Of a DNA stretch of 31,621 nt, positions 1 through 7,619 are shown in pieces. The stretch covers positions 1-31,621 of the forward strand of contig JABMRW010000105.1 of assembly GCA_013202445.1 (NCBI GenBank), in the 5' to 3' direction. Numbering within the stretch: position 1 is the stretch's first letter; every line of letters begins with the position of its first letter. The notes beneath the pieces were generated by a model, which saw only the letters and a list, made by a program, of their open reading frames with translations, had not been told where the DNA came from and did not search any database. The position numbers and the translations under genes are program-made. This stretch comes from Deltaproteobacteria bacterium. Lineage in GTDB: Bacteria; Chloroflexota; Dehalococcoidia; Dehalococcoidales; BS750m-G39.

Positions 1-378
1 GTTGGCGATAATCCCCTTATGCCATTTAATGTCTTCAGGGTTGACCTCGGGCACTACCAGAGGCACCTTGGTCTCCATCCGGAAGGCCGAGCTATTATCA
101 ACCACCACCGCCCCGGCCTGGGCGGCTAAAGGTGAAAAGTAGCGGCTTATCTCCGCCCCCGCCGAAAATAGGGCGATATCCACGTCCTTAAATGAGGCGG
201 TCGCCGTTTCCTTGACCACCAGCTCACGGTGGTTGACAAAAAGCTTCTTACCCGCCGAGCGGTCGGATGCCAGGAGCTCAATGGAATTCATGGGGAAGTC
301 CCGCTGCTCCAGTACCTTGATGAACTCCTGCCCCACCAGCCCGGTAGCGCCGACTACGGCTACTTTATATCCCTTCAT
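1..378 (-). CDS. asd: Aspartate-semialdehyde dehydrogenase, N-terminal part (cut by window edge)
   Basis: The enzyme reduces aspartyl-4-phosphate to aspartate semialdehyde with NADPH, the branch step to lysine/diaminopimelate, threonine and methionine. Only the first 126 codons are present; the C-terminal part with the catalytic Cys and His lies outside the window. The visible part starts MKGYKVAVVGATGLVGQE, a Rossmann nucleotide loop (GxTGxxG type), followed by the segments ALFSAGAEISR and VVDNSSAFRME that are typical of this family. The ATG overlaps the dapB stop as ATGA, so the two genes are translationally coupled. It is the last visible gene of rpsO-pnp-dapB-asd. Both metabolic genes feed diaminopimelate and lysine synthesis. 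The reading frame is open to the window edge with no sign of damage. Confidence 0.95.
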   Translation of the reverse strand, partial: MKGYKVAVVGATGLVGQEFIKVLEQRDFPMNSIELLASDRSAGKKLFVNHRELVVKETATASFKDVDIALFSAGAEISRYFSPLAAQAGAVVVDNSSAFRMETKVPLVVPEVNPEDIKWHKGIIAN

Positions 379-1178
379 GGCTCTTTCTCCAGACCAAGTA
401 GAGTCTCCAGGCCATAGACCAGTCCCTTGTGCTTGACCACTCCTCTGATAGCCAGCATGACCCCGGGCATATAACACTCACGCCCGATAGTGTCATGCCG
501 TATTTTCAGCGTTTGCCCCGCCCCGCCCAGGAGCACCTCCTGGTGAGCCAGCAGACCGGGCAGGCGCACACTGTGAATACTGATACCTTCAACCTGTTCC
601 CCCCGCCCGGCTGAAGTTTTACCCTCCGGGGTGGAGAACGGTTTGCCCCTGGCTTTGGCCATAGCCCTGGCGGTGGAAAGGGCTGTCCCCGAAGGCGCAT
701 CAGCCTTCAGGTGGTGGTGCAGCTCTATAATCTCGGCAAAGTCAAAGTATTTGCCGGCTATCTTGGACAGGTGCATCATCAGCACCGCGCCCAGAGCAAA
801 GTTGGGCACCACCGCCACTCCTACCCCCCTGGCCTGTGCCAGGCGGTCAATCTCTTTAATATCGTCACCGGTAAGCCCGCTGGTGCCTATCACCAGGTTA
901 ACCCCCCGTTCGGCTGATAGGCGCACCGCCGGCATCACGGCACTGGCTGTGCTGAAATCCACCACCACCTCCGGACGTGCGGCGCTGATAATCTCATCAA
1001 GGTTCTGGGAGAGGGGCACCGTGCCCGAGCCGTCGGGCAGAGGCAGCTTCTTCTCAGCCGCCTTAATATCCACCGCCCCCACTAGCTGCATGTCGGGCTC
1101 ACGGCACAGGGCATCGATTAGTGTCTGCCCCATTCTGCCTAGGGCGCCGTAAACAGCTACCTTTATCGGATTCATCAC
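375..1178 (-). CDS. dapB: 4-hydroxy-tetrahydrodipicolinate reductase
   Basis: It reduces the DapA product to tetrahydrodipicolinate with NAD(P)H in the cytoplasmic diaminopimelate/lysine pathway. The 267-residue length is normal. Visible signatures are the N-terminal nucleotide loop GALGRMGQ (residues 11-18) and the catalytic stretch ELHHHLKADAPSGTA (about 152-166), with the family His pair, Lys158 and the PSGTA substrate loop. Two starts are possible: GTG at 1178, overlapping the pnp stop as GTGA, or ATG at 1175. A weak GAGG lies upstream of both. The product follows pnp with no gap and overlaps asd by four bases, so it is expressed from the rpsO promoter or an internal one not visible here. 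Confidence 0.96.
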   Translation of the reverse strand: MMNPIKVAVYGALGRMGQTLIDALCREPDMQLVGAVDIKAAEKKLPLPDGSGTVPLSQNLDEIISAARPEVVVDFSTASAVMPAVRLSAERGVNLVIGTSGLTGDDIKEIDRLAQARGVGVAVVPNFALGAVLMMHLSKIAGKYFDFAEIIELHHHLKADAPSGTALSTARAMAKARGKPFSTPEGKTSAGRGEQVEGISIHSVRLPGLLAHQEVLLGGAGQTLKIRHDTIGRECYMPGVMLAIRGVVKHKGLVYGLETLLGLEKEP

Positions 1179-3385
1179 CTGGGTCCTCTATTTGGTCCTC
1201 TATTATGATAATTTCCCTTGTTCTGGGGAGGGCGGGAATCACTTCTCTTAAAGGGGTAGTCTTTAGACGGCCCCTCCTGTGTTCTGTCTCCGGCCGCCTG
1301 ATCTGAATTATCTAACACCGCCCGCCTTGACAGGTTTACCCGGCCCATGTCGTCAATGCCGATTACCTTAACCGTTACCTCATCGCCGATATTAACTTCA
1401 TCCTCGACTCTGGCTACCCGGTAGTCGGCCAGCTCGCTGATATGGACCAGCCCATCCTTACCGGGGGCAATCTCCACCATAGCGCCGAAGTTCAATATCC
1501 GTGACACCTTTCCCGTGTAGACGGTGCCGACCTCTATCTCCTTGGTTAGACTTTCGATAATAGCAATGGCCTTTTTGGCGGATTCCTCATTAACTGCGCC
1601 GATAATCACCGTGCCGTCGTTATCAACATCGATAGTCGTCTTGGTTTGCTCAATAATTGCCCTTATGGTTTTACCGCCGGTGCCGATAACAGCGCCGATC
1701 TTACTCGGGTCTATGGTTACCTTGTACATTCTGGGTGCGTATTTGCTCAACTCGGGCCGGCTGGTGCTGATGGTCTGCTGCATCTTTTCAAGGATGAACA
1801 GGCGGGCCTGCCGGGCCTGGGGCAGCGTCTCGGCCACCACTTCCAGGCTGACGCCCTTGAGCTTGGTATCCATCTGCATGGCGGTGATACCCTTGTCCGT
1901 TCCGGCTATTTTAAAGTCCATATCGCCGTAGTTATCCTCTATGCCCTGGATGTCGGTTAAGACCACATGCTTACCGTCATCACCGGTGACCAGCCCCATG
2001 GCTATGCCGGCGACGGCGGCTGTGGTCGGTATGCCGGCGTCCATCAGGGAAAGGCTGGAGGCGCAGACACTGGCCATAGAGGTACTGCCGCTGGAGCTCA
2101 AGACCTCGGAGACTAATCGTATGGTGTAGGGGAAGTCCTCGGCTTTGGGCAGTATCGGCTCGATGGCCCGCTCGGCCAGGGCGCCGTGCCCGATTTCACG
2201 CCTCCCCGGCGACCCGACGCGCTTGGTCTCGCCGCTGGAGAAGGGAGGAAAGTTGTAGTGGTGGATAAAACGTTTCTTCTCCTCAATGCCCAGCCCGTCC
2301 AGGGGCTGTTCCTTGGCTGCCGGGCCCAGGGTGGTAATAGCCAGGACCTGGGTCTGCCCCCGGGAAAACAGGGCCGAGCCGTGGGTGCGGGGCAGCAGCC
2401 CTACCTCGCAGCTTATGGGACGGACATCGGTTAAGCCGCGTCCGTCGATACGCTTATGCTTCTCAAGCAGGTTACCCCTTATTTCCGCCCTGATTTTGGC
2501 ATCAAGGGCGGCGTTGATATCTGCTTCCGGGAATTTTTCGGCCAGCTTTTCCAACAGCTCTTTTTTAAGCTGGCTCATCTCCTCTTCCCGCTGTGACTTT
2601 TCCGTCTGGCCTAATGCCCGGGCAAGCTTTTCATCAGTTATCGGTGTAATTGCCGCAAGCGCTTCCGGGTTGACCTCGCTTACCGGCGCTTCTACCTTCG
2701 GCTTGCCGTGGGCCTGCTGGAGCTGCTCCTGGAGCTGGATAATAGGCTGGTTGGCCTGGTGGCCGAATTCTATACCTTTAAGCACGATATCCTCCGGCGC
2801 CTCGTTGGCTCCGGACTCTATCATGACTATGGCCTCTTTGGTGCTGACCACTATAAGGTCAAGCTGGCTATCTTTAAGCTGGGCCATGGTCGGGTTCAAT
2901 ACCATTTCGCCGTTGATATAGCCCACGTGAACGGCGCTCACCGGGCCGGCAAACGGTACCGGCGATATTGACAGTGCCGCCGAGGCGCCGATAACGGCCA
3001 GTATATCGGGGTCATTTTCCTGGTCGGCGGAAAGTACGGTAATGATAACCTGAATATCGTTGCGCCAGGCCTTGGGGAAAAGCGGGCGTAGCGGGCGGTC
3101 GGTAAGGCGGCTGGCTAAGGTCGCATCCTGGCTGGGGCGCCCCTCCCGGCGGATAAATCCGCCCGGGATCTTACCGGCGGCGTAAAGCCTCTCCTCGTAG
3201 TCGATGGTCAGAGGCAGAAAATCCACGCCTTCCCGTGGCTCTTGGCTGGTGCAAACGGTAACCAGGACTACGGAATCCCCGTAGCGGGCGGTTACCGCCC
3301 CCCCCGCCTGTCCGGCTAGCTTGCCGGTGTCGATAGTAAGCTTTCTACCACCGACCTCAGATTCAAAAGAATTTGATGTCACCAA
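1175..3385 (-). CDS. pnp: Polyribonucleotide nucleotidyltransferase (PNPase)
   Basis: PNPase is a 3'-5' phosphorolytic exoribonuclease, usually a trimeric ring, that degrades mRNA and processes tails. The 736 residues show the family order: a first RNase PH-like domain, a helical linker, a second RNase PH domain with the GHGALAERA and SSSGSTSMAS segments, a KH domain with the GTGGKTIR loop, and an S1 domain (VYTGKVSRILNFGAMVEI). The tail is basic and Arg/Gly/Asn-rich. The TTG at 3385 sits five bases after GGAGGAGG; a GTG at 3382 is an alternative. The gene follows rpsO by 23 bases, the classic rpsO-pnp pairing. In other bacteria the rpsO-pnp transcript is processed by RNases; no RNase site can be proven here. 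Confidence 0.97.
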   Translation of the reverse strand: MVTSNSFESEVGGRKLTIDTGKLAGQAGGAVTARYGDSVVLVTVCTSQEPREGVDFLPLTIDYEERLYAAGKIPGGFIRREGRPSQDATLASRLTDRPLRPLFPKAWRNDIQVIITVLSADQENDPDILAVIGASAALSISPVPFAGPVSAVHVGYINGEMVLNPTMAQLKDSQLDLIVVSTKEAIVMIESGANEAPEDIVLKGIEFGHQANQPIIQLQEQLQQAHGKPKVEAPVSEVNPEALAAITPITDEKLARALGQTEKSQREEEMSQLKKELLEKLAEKFPEADINAALDAKIRAEIRGNLLEKHKRIDGRGLTDVRPISCEVGLLPRTHGSALFSRGQTQVLAITTLGPAAKEQPLDGLGIEEKKRFIHHYNFPPFSSGETKRVGSPGRREIGHGALAERAIEPILPKAEDFPYTIRLVSEVLSSSGSTSMASVCASSLSLMDAGIPTTAAVAGIAMGLVTGDDGKHVVLTDIQGIEDNYGDMDFKIAGTDKGITAMQMDTKLKGVSLEVVAETLPQARQARLFILEKMQQTISTSRPELSKYAPRMYKVTIDPSKIGAVIGTGGKTIRAIIEQTKTTIDVDNDGTVIIGAVNEESAKKAIAIIESLTKEIEVGTVYTGKVSRILNFGAMVEIAPGKDGLVHISELADYRVARVEDEVNIGDEVTVKVIGIDDMGRVNLSRRAVLDNSDQAAGDRTQEGPSKDYPFKRSDSRPPQNKGNYHNRGPNRGPR

Positions 3386-3408
3386 TGGTTCCTCCTCCGC
3401 TTCAATCT

Positions 3409-3672
3409 TTACTTACGCAGCCCGAGTTGTGCAATCAGGTTGCGGTAGCGATCAACATCTTCCCGGCGGAGGTAGGCAAGCAGTCTCCTTCTTTGTCCCA
3501 CCAGCTTAAGTAGCCCGCGCTGGGTGTGAAAATCGTGCCGGTTGGCCGCCATGTGGGAGGTCAACTGGTTTATCCTTTCGGTGAGCAGGGCTACCTGAAC
3601 CTCGGTCGAGCCGGTGTCTCCTTTATGAAGCTCGAATTTATTTACTATTTCTGTCTTTTGCTCTTTTTCCAA
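3409..3672 (-). CDS. rpsO: 30S ribosomal protein S15
   Basis: S15 binds the central domain of 16S rRNA early in small-subunit assembly. The 87-residue product has the family signature: GDTGSTEVQVALLTERINQL near the N-terminus, then HMAANRHDFHTQRGLLKLV, and ends LIAQLGLRK. The start is TTG at 3672, seven bases after GAGGG; no other start would keep the conserved N-terminal helix. It is the first gene of the operon and has a good sigma-70 type promoter 50-80 bases upstream. The short leader of about 44 bases could hold an S15 autoregulatory structure as in other bacteria, but I could not fold one with confidence. Confidence 0.97.
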   Translation of the reverse strand: MEKEQKTEIVNKFELHKGDTGSTEVQVALLTERINQLTSHMAANRHDFHTQRGLLKLVGQRRRLLAYLRREDVDRYRNLIAQLGLRK

Positions 3673-3722
3673 GTTATATCCCTCTGTATTTGATGATATT
3701 TAATGGTACTATAAAACAACAG

Positions 3723-3751
3723 ATTATAACATAACTCGAGGCGGCTGTAAA
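3723..3751 (-). promoter_or_regulatory. Promoter of rpsO-pnp-dapB-asd
   Basis: Reading the minus strand, TTTACA (3746-3751) and TATAAT (3723-3728) are separated by 17 bases, and the -10 has an extended TGT in front. Predicted transcription start is about 3716, giving a leader of about 44 bases with a GAGGG ribosome site before the TTG of rpsO. The fit to the sigma-70 consensus is 11 of 12. Confidence 0.75.
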
Positions 3752-3775
3752 TCAGTTACGGTCGTTTACCTGTAG

Positions 3776-4075
3776 CGCTGCCCCCCGCCCCCCTTTAACA
3801 GTTCTCTTTTTCCCCATACCCACCCGCCCAACAAGGCTTTGCATCCAGAACTATTTCCCCACCCACATTTTATATCTTTTCCCGCCCGCCGCCCTTAAAG
3901 GAAGCGGGCTAAAGCCCTTTTTACCCCACCCCCCCAAAGCAGGAAATTATCACCCCTTATCCCCCCACCCAAAAAGCGATAGGCTGTGATGCCAACCTCT
4001 GTAGGGTGGGTTAGGGTGGGAAATAAAACACCCTTTAAAAACTGGGCGCTTCCTCCCTTTGGAGCTAAAAAAGCG
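3776..4075. repeat. GC-rich intergenic repeat mosaic (family B)
   Basis: The 607-base gap between rpsO and the zinc-ribbon gene holds no convincing gene. It carries pieces that recur in other gaps: a TTTATATCTTTTCCCGCC type motif followed by a short hairpin (GGGCTAAAGCCC near 3907-3918), and a 36-base block at 4025-4060 that is almost identical to 13595-13632. Pieces of both kinds recur near 7420-7500, 22600-22650 and 27975-28240. Short open frames on the minus strand here (3895-4080, 4065-4265) are composed of repeat sequence and are not called as genes. Confidence 0.7.
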
Positions 4076-4087
4076 AACATAGTACGC

Positions 4088-4116
4088 TTGACTTTATAAA
4101 AATTTGGGTGTATAGT
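4088..4116 (+). promoter_or_regulatory. Promoter of zinc-ribbon gene at 4280
   Basis: TTGACT (4088-4093) and TATAGT (4111-4116) are separated by 17 bases, a 10 of 12 match to the consensus. Predicted start near 4123 leaves an unusually long leader of about 157 bases before the ATG. The leader includes a C4/G4 hairpin around 4165-4180. The paralogue at 10018-10323 also has a long leader. Confidence 0.65.
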
Positions 4117-4279
4117 TTGCTCTGGATTAGATACCTTGGTTGAGTGTGGTTTCTAAGCTTGACCCCCGGTATAGGCGGGGAACCCTCAGTATTATAACCT
4201 GACAATACGGCAAGGGGTTTGGGAGCCAGAGACTGCAGCGATGACAAGGGACTAACAAAATACATAGGAGGTGCAGTTA

Positions 4280-4573
4280 ATGGCTCTGGAAGAAAAGACC
4301 CTCGTGTGCCGTGACTGCGGACAGGAATTCCTTTTCACCACCGGTGAGCAGGAGTTCTATCAATCCCACGGGTTACAGAATGAACCCAGTCGTTGCCCGG
4401 ACTGTCGGGCATCTCGGCGCAAAGAGCGCGTGGGCGACTATAATCAGCCCAGGCAGATGTTTAATGCCGTCTGTGCTGAGTGTGGCGTCGAAACCACGGT
4501 ACCCTTTGAGCCCAGGGAAGGGCGACCGGTCTACTGCCGGGATTGCTACGCCAAGCAAAAACAGTCTGGTTAA
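4280..4573 (+). CDS. Small zinc-ribbon protein
   Basis: This 97-residue protein has three CxxC or CxxC-like knuckles: CRDCG near the start, CPDCR in the middle, CAECG, and a final CRDCY. That is enough cysteine for two zinc ribbons. The ending PFEPREGRPVYCRDCY is a recognisable signature of a family of small bacterial zinc-ribbon proteins whose function is unknown to me. The ATG at 4280 was chosen because AGGAGGTG (4266-4273) sits six bases upstream; the in-frame GTG at 4271 lies inside that ribosome site. A clear paralogue is encoded at 10018-10323, sharing the EQEF(Y/F)QS, NEP(S/K)RC and FEPREGRPVYC stretches. It could bind RNA or nucleic acid, but that is only inferred from the fold. Confidence 0.85.
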   Translation: MALEEKTLVCRDCGQEFLFTTGEQEFYQSHGLQNEPSRCPDCRASRRKERVGDYNQPRQMFNAVCAECGVETTVPFEPREGRPVYCRDCYAKQKQSG

Positions 4574-4604
4574 GCTTTAGTATCTGGTTGCCAGCTTATA
4601 TATA

Positions 4605-4898
4605 ATGAATGTCGGTATCTGTCAGGTTAAGCTTCGCTTTCCTGAGAACCTATCGCTTAAAGGTAAGCGGCAGATACTGAAGTCCATCACTACCCGCCTC
4701 AGAAGCAAGTTCAACATCTCCGTTGCTGAAGTTGGTGATAATGACTTGTGGCAGTTAGCCACCCTTGGGATTTGTTGCGTGAGCAATGATAGACGGCATA
4801 CCAACGAAATGCTGTCCCGGGCGGTGGATTTTATTGTCAACGGTCGCTTTGATGTAGAGATACTGGACTATGAGATTGAGATTCTCCCTTTTAGTTAA
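4605..4898 (+). CDS. DUF503 / YlxP-family protein
   Basis: The 97 residues match the DUF503 (YlxP) pattern: an N-terminal strand with CQVKLRFPENLSLKGKRQ, the RLRSKFNISVAEVGDNDLWQ segment, and a final strand pair VDFIVNGRFDVEILDYEIEIL. YlxP in other bacteria is usually encoded near infB and rbfA and is associated with ribosome maturation, but its biochemical role is not settled. Here it lies 31 bases after the zinc-ribbon gene and 12 bases before the helicase. No Shine-Dalgarno is visible: the sequence before the ATG is an A/T stretch (TTATATATA), so initiation may be leaderless or coupled, though the -10-like bases are too close to the start to be sure. Confidence 0.88.
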   Translation: MNVGICQVKLRFPENLSLKGKRQILKSITTRLRSKFNISVAEVGDNDLWQLATLGICCVSNDRRHTNEMLSRAVDFIVNGRFDVEILDYEIEILPFS

Positions 4899-4910
4899 GC
4901 GGGGCTGATA

Positions 4911-7196
4911 GTGGATACATCGGCCTTTCTGCATCATCTGGCGGTTCAACCTGGTTACAGTGGCCAGATGGTTCACGTGGAGCATATACCGCGCCGCCAG
5001 GCCAAGTCTGCCCGCTTACGCCTACCTCTGCCAGAGGCGCTTCAGGACTGCCTCAGTGAGCACGGCTTATTTCCCCTGTATAGCCACCAGGCGGAGGCCA
5101 TAAACTATGCCCGCGAGGGCAAAAACGTGATGGTGGCCACCTCCTCGGCCAGCGGCAAGACCCTTTGCTATAACGCCCCGGTCATGGAGGCGATTCTTAC
5201 CGAGCCGAGAAGCTGCGCCCTCTACCTGTTCCCCACCAAGGCGCTGGCTCAGGACCAGCTGCGCAGCCTGAATGAGCTTTTCTACCCCGCCCTCTTCCAG
5301 TCGGGGGAGGTGACCACTTTTGATGGCGATACCCCCCAGGTGGAGAGGGCGGATGTAAGAAAACGGGCCAGGGTGGTGCTTACCAACCCCGATATGCTCC
5401 ATCTGGGCATACTGCCCAACCACCAGCAGTGGTCAAGGCTGCTGCGCCGCCTGAAATACGTGGTGATAGATGAAGCCCATATCTATCGCGGTGTTTTCGG
5501 CTCACACGTGGCCGGTGTCATGCACCGCCTGCGCCGCCTCTGTCAGTTTTACGGCGCCAGTCCCCGGTTTATCTGCTGCTCGGCGACTATCGCCAACCCC
5601 GGTGAGCACGCCCAGAAGCTGGCCGGCTTGCCCTTCGAGGTGGTGGATAAAGACGGCTCTCCCCACGGCGGCAAGGACTTTGTCTTCTGGAACCCGCCGC
5701 TTATCGACCAGGCCAAAAGCGTCCGGCGCAGCGCCAACGGTGAGGCGTCCAATCTCTTCGCCGAGCTGGTAAGCCGGGGTATCCGCACTCTCACCTTTGT
5801 CCGCACCCGCCAATTAACCGAGGTTATCTATAACTACACCCGGCGCAAGCTGGCGGAAATAGGCCCTGGCTTAGCCAGGAAAATCAAGCCCTACCGGGCA
5901 GGCTATCTGCCCAAGGAGAGGCGCCAGATAGAGCATGAGCTTTTTAGCGGCCAGCTTACCGGCGTGGTGGCGACTACAGCCCTGGAGCTGGGTATAGACA
6001 TCGGCGACCTGGAGGCGACGGTGCTCACCGGCTATCCGGGAAGCATCGCCAGCACCTGGCAGCAGGCGGGCCGGAGCGGCCGGAGTAAGGAAAAAGCGCT
6101 CAGTTTTCTCATCGGGCTGGATAATCCCCTTGACCAGTACTTTATGCGCCACCCCGATTTCCTATTCGGTAAAAATTTTGAAAACGCCCTGGTCAACCCG
6201 GATAACCCCTATATCTTAAGGGCACACCTGCTCTGTGCCGCCTGGGAACTGCCCTTAACCGGCTATGACGAGGAGTTCTTTGGCTCCGCCCTGCTTCAGG
6301 AGAGAGCGGTGCTGGAAGAGCAGGGCCTGCTCCGGGAACGCAAGGGCAGGTGGTATCTTTCACCGTCAATCATCTACCCCGCCCAGGGGATAAATATCCG
6401 TTCCACTTCCGGGGAAAATTTCGCCATTATGGATATTTCTACCGCCTCCCTGCTGGAAACGATTGAATCCAGCGTGGCCCTATTTCAGATTTTTCCCGGC
6501 GCCATCTACCTCCATCAGGGGGAATCCTATCTGGTGGAAGAGCTTGACCTGGCTGCCCGCACTGCCCGTGCCCGGCCGGTCACGGTCAACTATTACACTC
6601 AGGACAAGGAAATCACCGACCTTCATATTATTAAGGTAATGCAGGAGAAAAACTGCGGCAAGATTAAGGTCTATCTGGGCGAGGTTGAGGTTACCACCAG
6701 GGTGGTCGGCTTCAAGAAGCTGGCCCATTTCACCGAGGAGGTCATCGGTGAGGAGCCCCTGGACCTCCCCCCCCAGCACTTCCCCACCGTCGCCCTCTGG
6801 TTTGACCTGCCCCCCGGTATAGCCGCCCGGCTGGCTAAAGACCAGCTGGGCTTTGCCGGCGGACTGCACGCCACCGAGCACGCCGCCATCGGCATCCTGC
6901 CCCTCTTTGCCCTCTGCGACCGCAACGATATCGGCGGTGTCTCCCCCCCCCTCCACCCCGATACGGGCAAGCCCCAGGTATTTATCTATGACGCCTATCC
7001 CGGCGGCTTCGGTATTGCCGAGAAGGGCTTTGACCTGGTGGACGAATTGTGGCAGACTACACTAAGGGCGATTAAAGAGTGCCCCTGCGAGGAGGGCTGC
7101 CCCAGTTGTATCCAGTCGCCAAAGTGCGGCAATAATAATAAGCCTTTGGATAAAAAAGCGGCACAGGTGATGCTGGAAGGGTTATTAAAAGAATAG
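4911..7196 (+). CDS. MrfA-like DEAH-box helicase with C-terminal cysteine cluster
   Basis: This 761-residue superfamily 2 helicase has all core motifs: Walker A ATSSASGKT (76-84), DEAH (186-189), SATI (223-226), and motifs V/VI in the stretch TTALELGIDIGD to QQAGRSGR (383-390). After the helicase core comes a winged-helix/MrfA-type region and a C-terminal segment with five cysteines (724, 726, 730, 733, 739), the metal-binding DUF1998/MZB type module. In Bacillus subtilis the related MrfA (YprA) is a 3'-5' helicase that acts with MrfB in mitomycin-lesion repair; no obvious MrfB partner is in this window. The start is GTG at 4911 with only a weak GGGG upstream; it follows the DUF503 gene by 12 bases. 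Function in DNA repair is inferred from the family. Confidence 0.9.
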   Translation: MDTSAFLHHLAVQPGYSGQMVHVEHIPRRQAKSARLRLPLPEALQDCLSEHGLFPLYSHQAEAINYAREGKNVMVATSSASGKTLCYNAPVMEAILTEPRSCALYLFPTKALAQDQLRSLNELFYPALFQSGEVTTFDGDTPQVERADVRKRARVVLTNPDMLHLGILPNHQQWSRLLRRLKYVVIDEAHIYRGVFGSHVAGVMHRLRRLCQFYGASPRFICCSATIANPGEHAQKLAGLPFEVVDKDGSPHGGKDFVFWNPPLIDQAKSVRRSANGEASNLFAELVSRGIRTLTFVRTRQLTEVIYNYTRRKLAEIGPGLARKIKPYRAGYLPKERRQIEHELFSGQLTGVVATTALELGIDIGDLEATVLTGYPGSIASTWQQAGRSGRSKEKALSFLIGLDNPLDQYFMRHPDFLFGKNFENALVNPDNPYILRAHLLCAAWELPLTGYDEEFFGSALLQERAVLEEQGLLRERKGRWYLSPSIIYPAQGINIRSTSGENFAIMDISTASLLETIESSVALFQIFPGAIYLHQGESYLVEELDLAARTARARPVTVNYYTQDKEITDLHIIKVMQEKNCGKIKVYLGEVEVTTRVVGFKKLAHFTEEVIGEEPLDLPPQHFPTVALWFDLPPGIAARLAKDQLGFAGGLHATEHAAIGILPLFALCDRNDIGGVSPPLHPDTGKPQVFIYDAYPGGFGIAEKGFDLVDELWQTTLRAIKECPCEEGCPSCIQSPKCGNNNKPLDKKAAQVMLEGLLKE

Positions 7197-7540
7197 ATTG
7201 ACTTTCTTCCCACCCACTCGCCCTATAGAGGTTTTACCTCTCTAGAACTCTTCTGGGGAAGGGGGAGTTTGAGGCAGGGTAGCGATAAAGTGTAAAATAA
7301 GTTGTCGCGCTTCCCACCCACCCGCCCTCAGAGGCTTTGCCTCTAAAACTCTTATGGGCAGGGGGATAGTTGAGGAACAAGCTAAAATTAAATACAGGGA
7401 GTTTTAAGGGAATAATTTCATATCTATTCCCGCCCACCGCCCTTATAAGGAAGGGGTGACGAAAAGGGGGAAAGAGGTTTTCCCGCCGCCCTTATAAGTA
7501 AGTGGCTTATACTATAATTAGGGAGCTAAATACGGGTAGT
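7197..7540. repeat. GC-rich intergenic repeat mosaic (family B)
   Basis: No gene is visible between the helicase and ftsY. Two near copies of one unit lie at about 7207-7258 and 7314-7363: CCCACCC(A)CTCGCCCT, a small hairpin (AGAGG...CCTCT), then AACTCTT. Two further pieces resembling TATCTATTCCCGCCCACCGCCC lie near 7430 and 7482. The spacing and orientation look like decayed, nested insertions of short non-coding repeats. Confidence 0.65.
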
Positions 7541-7619
7541 TTAAGAAGGGTGAAACCCTTCTTAAAAAATATCTTCCCCTTCCCCTTGTAAGGGGAAGGG
7601 GATAAAGGGGATAGGGTTG
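7541..7619 (+). repeat. Two-hairpin repeat element (family A, copy 1)
   Basis: Hairpin 2 is TTAAGAAGGG (7541-7550) with CCCTTCTTAA (7556-7565). Hairpin 1 is CCCCTTCCCC (7576-7585), loop TTGTAA, then GGGGAAGGGG (7592-7601). The element ends with GATAAAGGGGATAGGGTTG, whose final TTG is the ftsY start codon. The same order, linker and end are seen at 13694-13779, and in reverse orientation at 22375-22462 and (cut) 31576-31621. Confidence 0.8.

Noticed and set aside
631..1152. Long plus-strand open frame opposite dapB
   Set aside because: It is a GC-rich shadow of dapB with no family features; dapB motifs on the minus strand are decisive.
2286..2921. 211-codon plus-strand open frame opposite pnp
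   Set aside because: Ser-rich shadow frame of pnp, with no ribosome site or known domain.
3895..4265. Two short minus-strand open frames between rpsO and the zinc-ribbon gene
   Set aside because: They are made of family B repeat sequence and A/T-rich leader, without domain features or ribosome sites.
7204..7365. CRISPR-like array in the repeated gap
   Set aside because: The two similar units differ in length and sequence, have no regular spacers and no cas gene is present.
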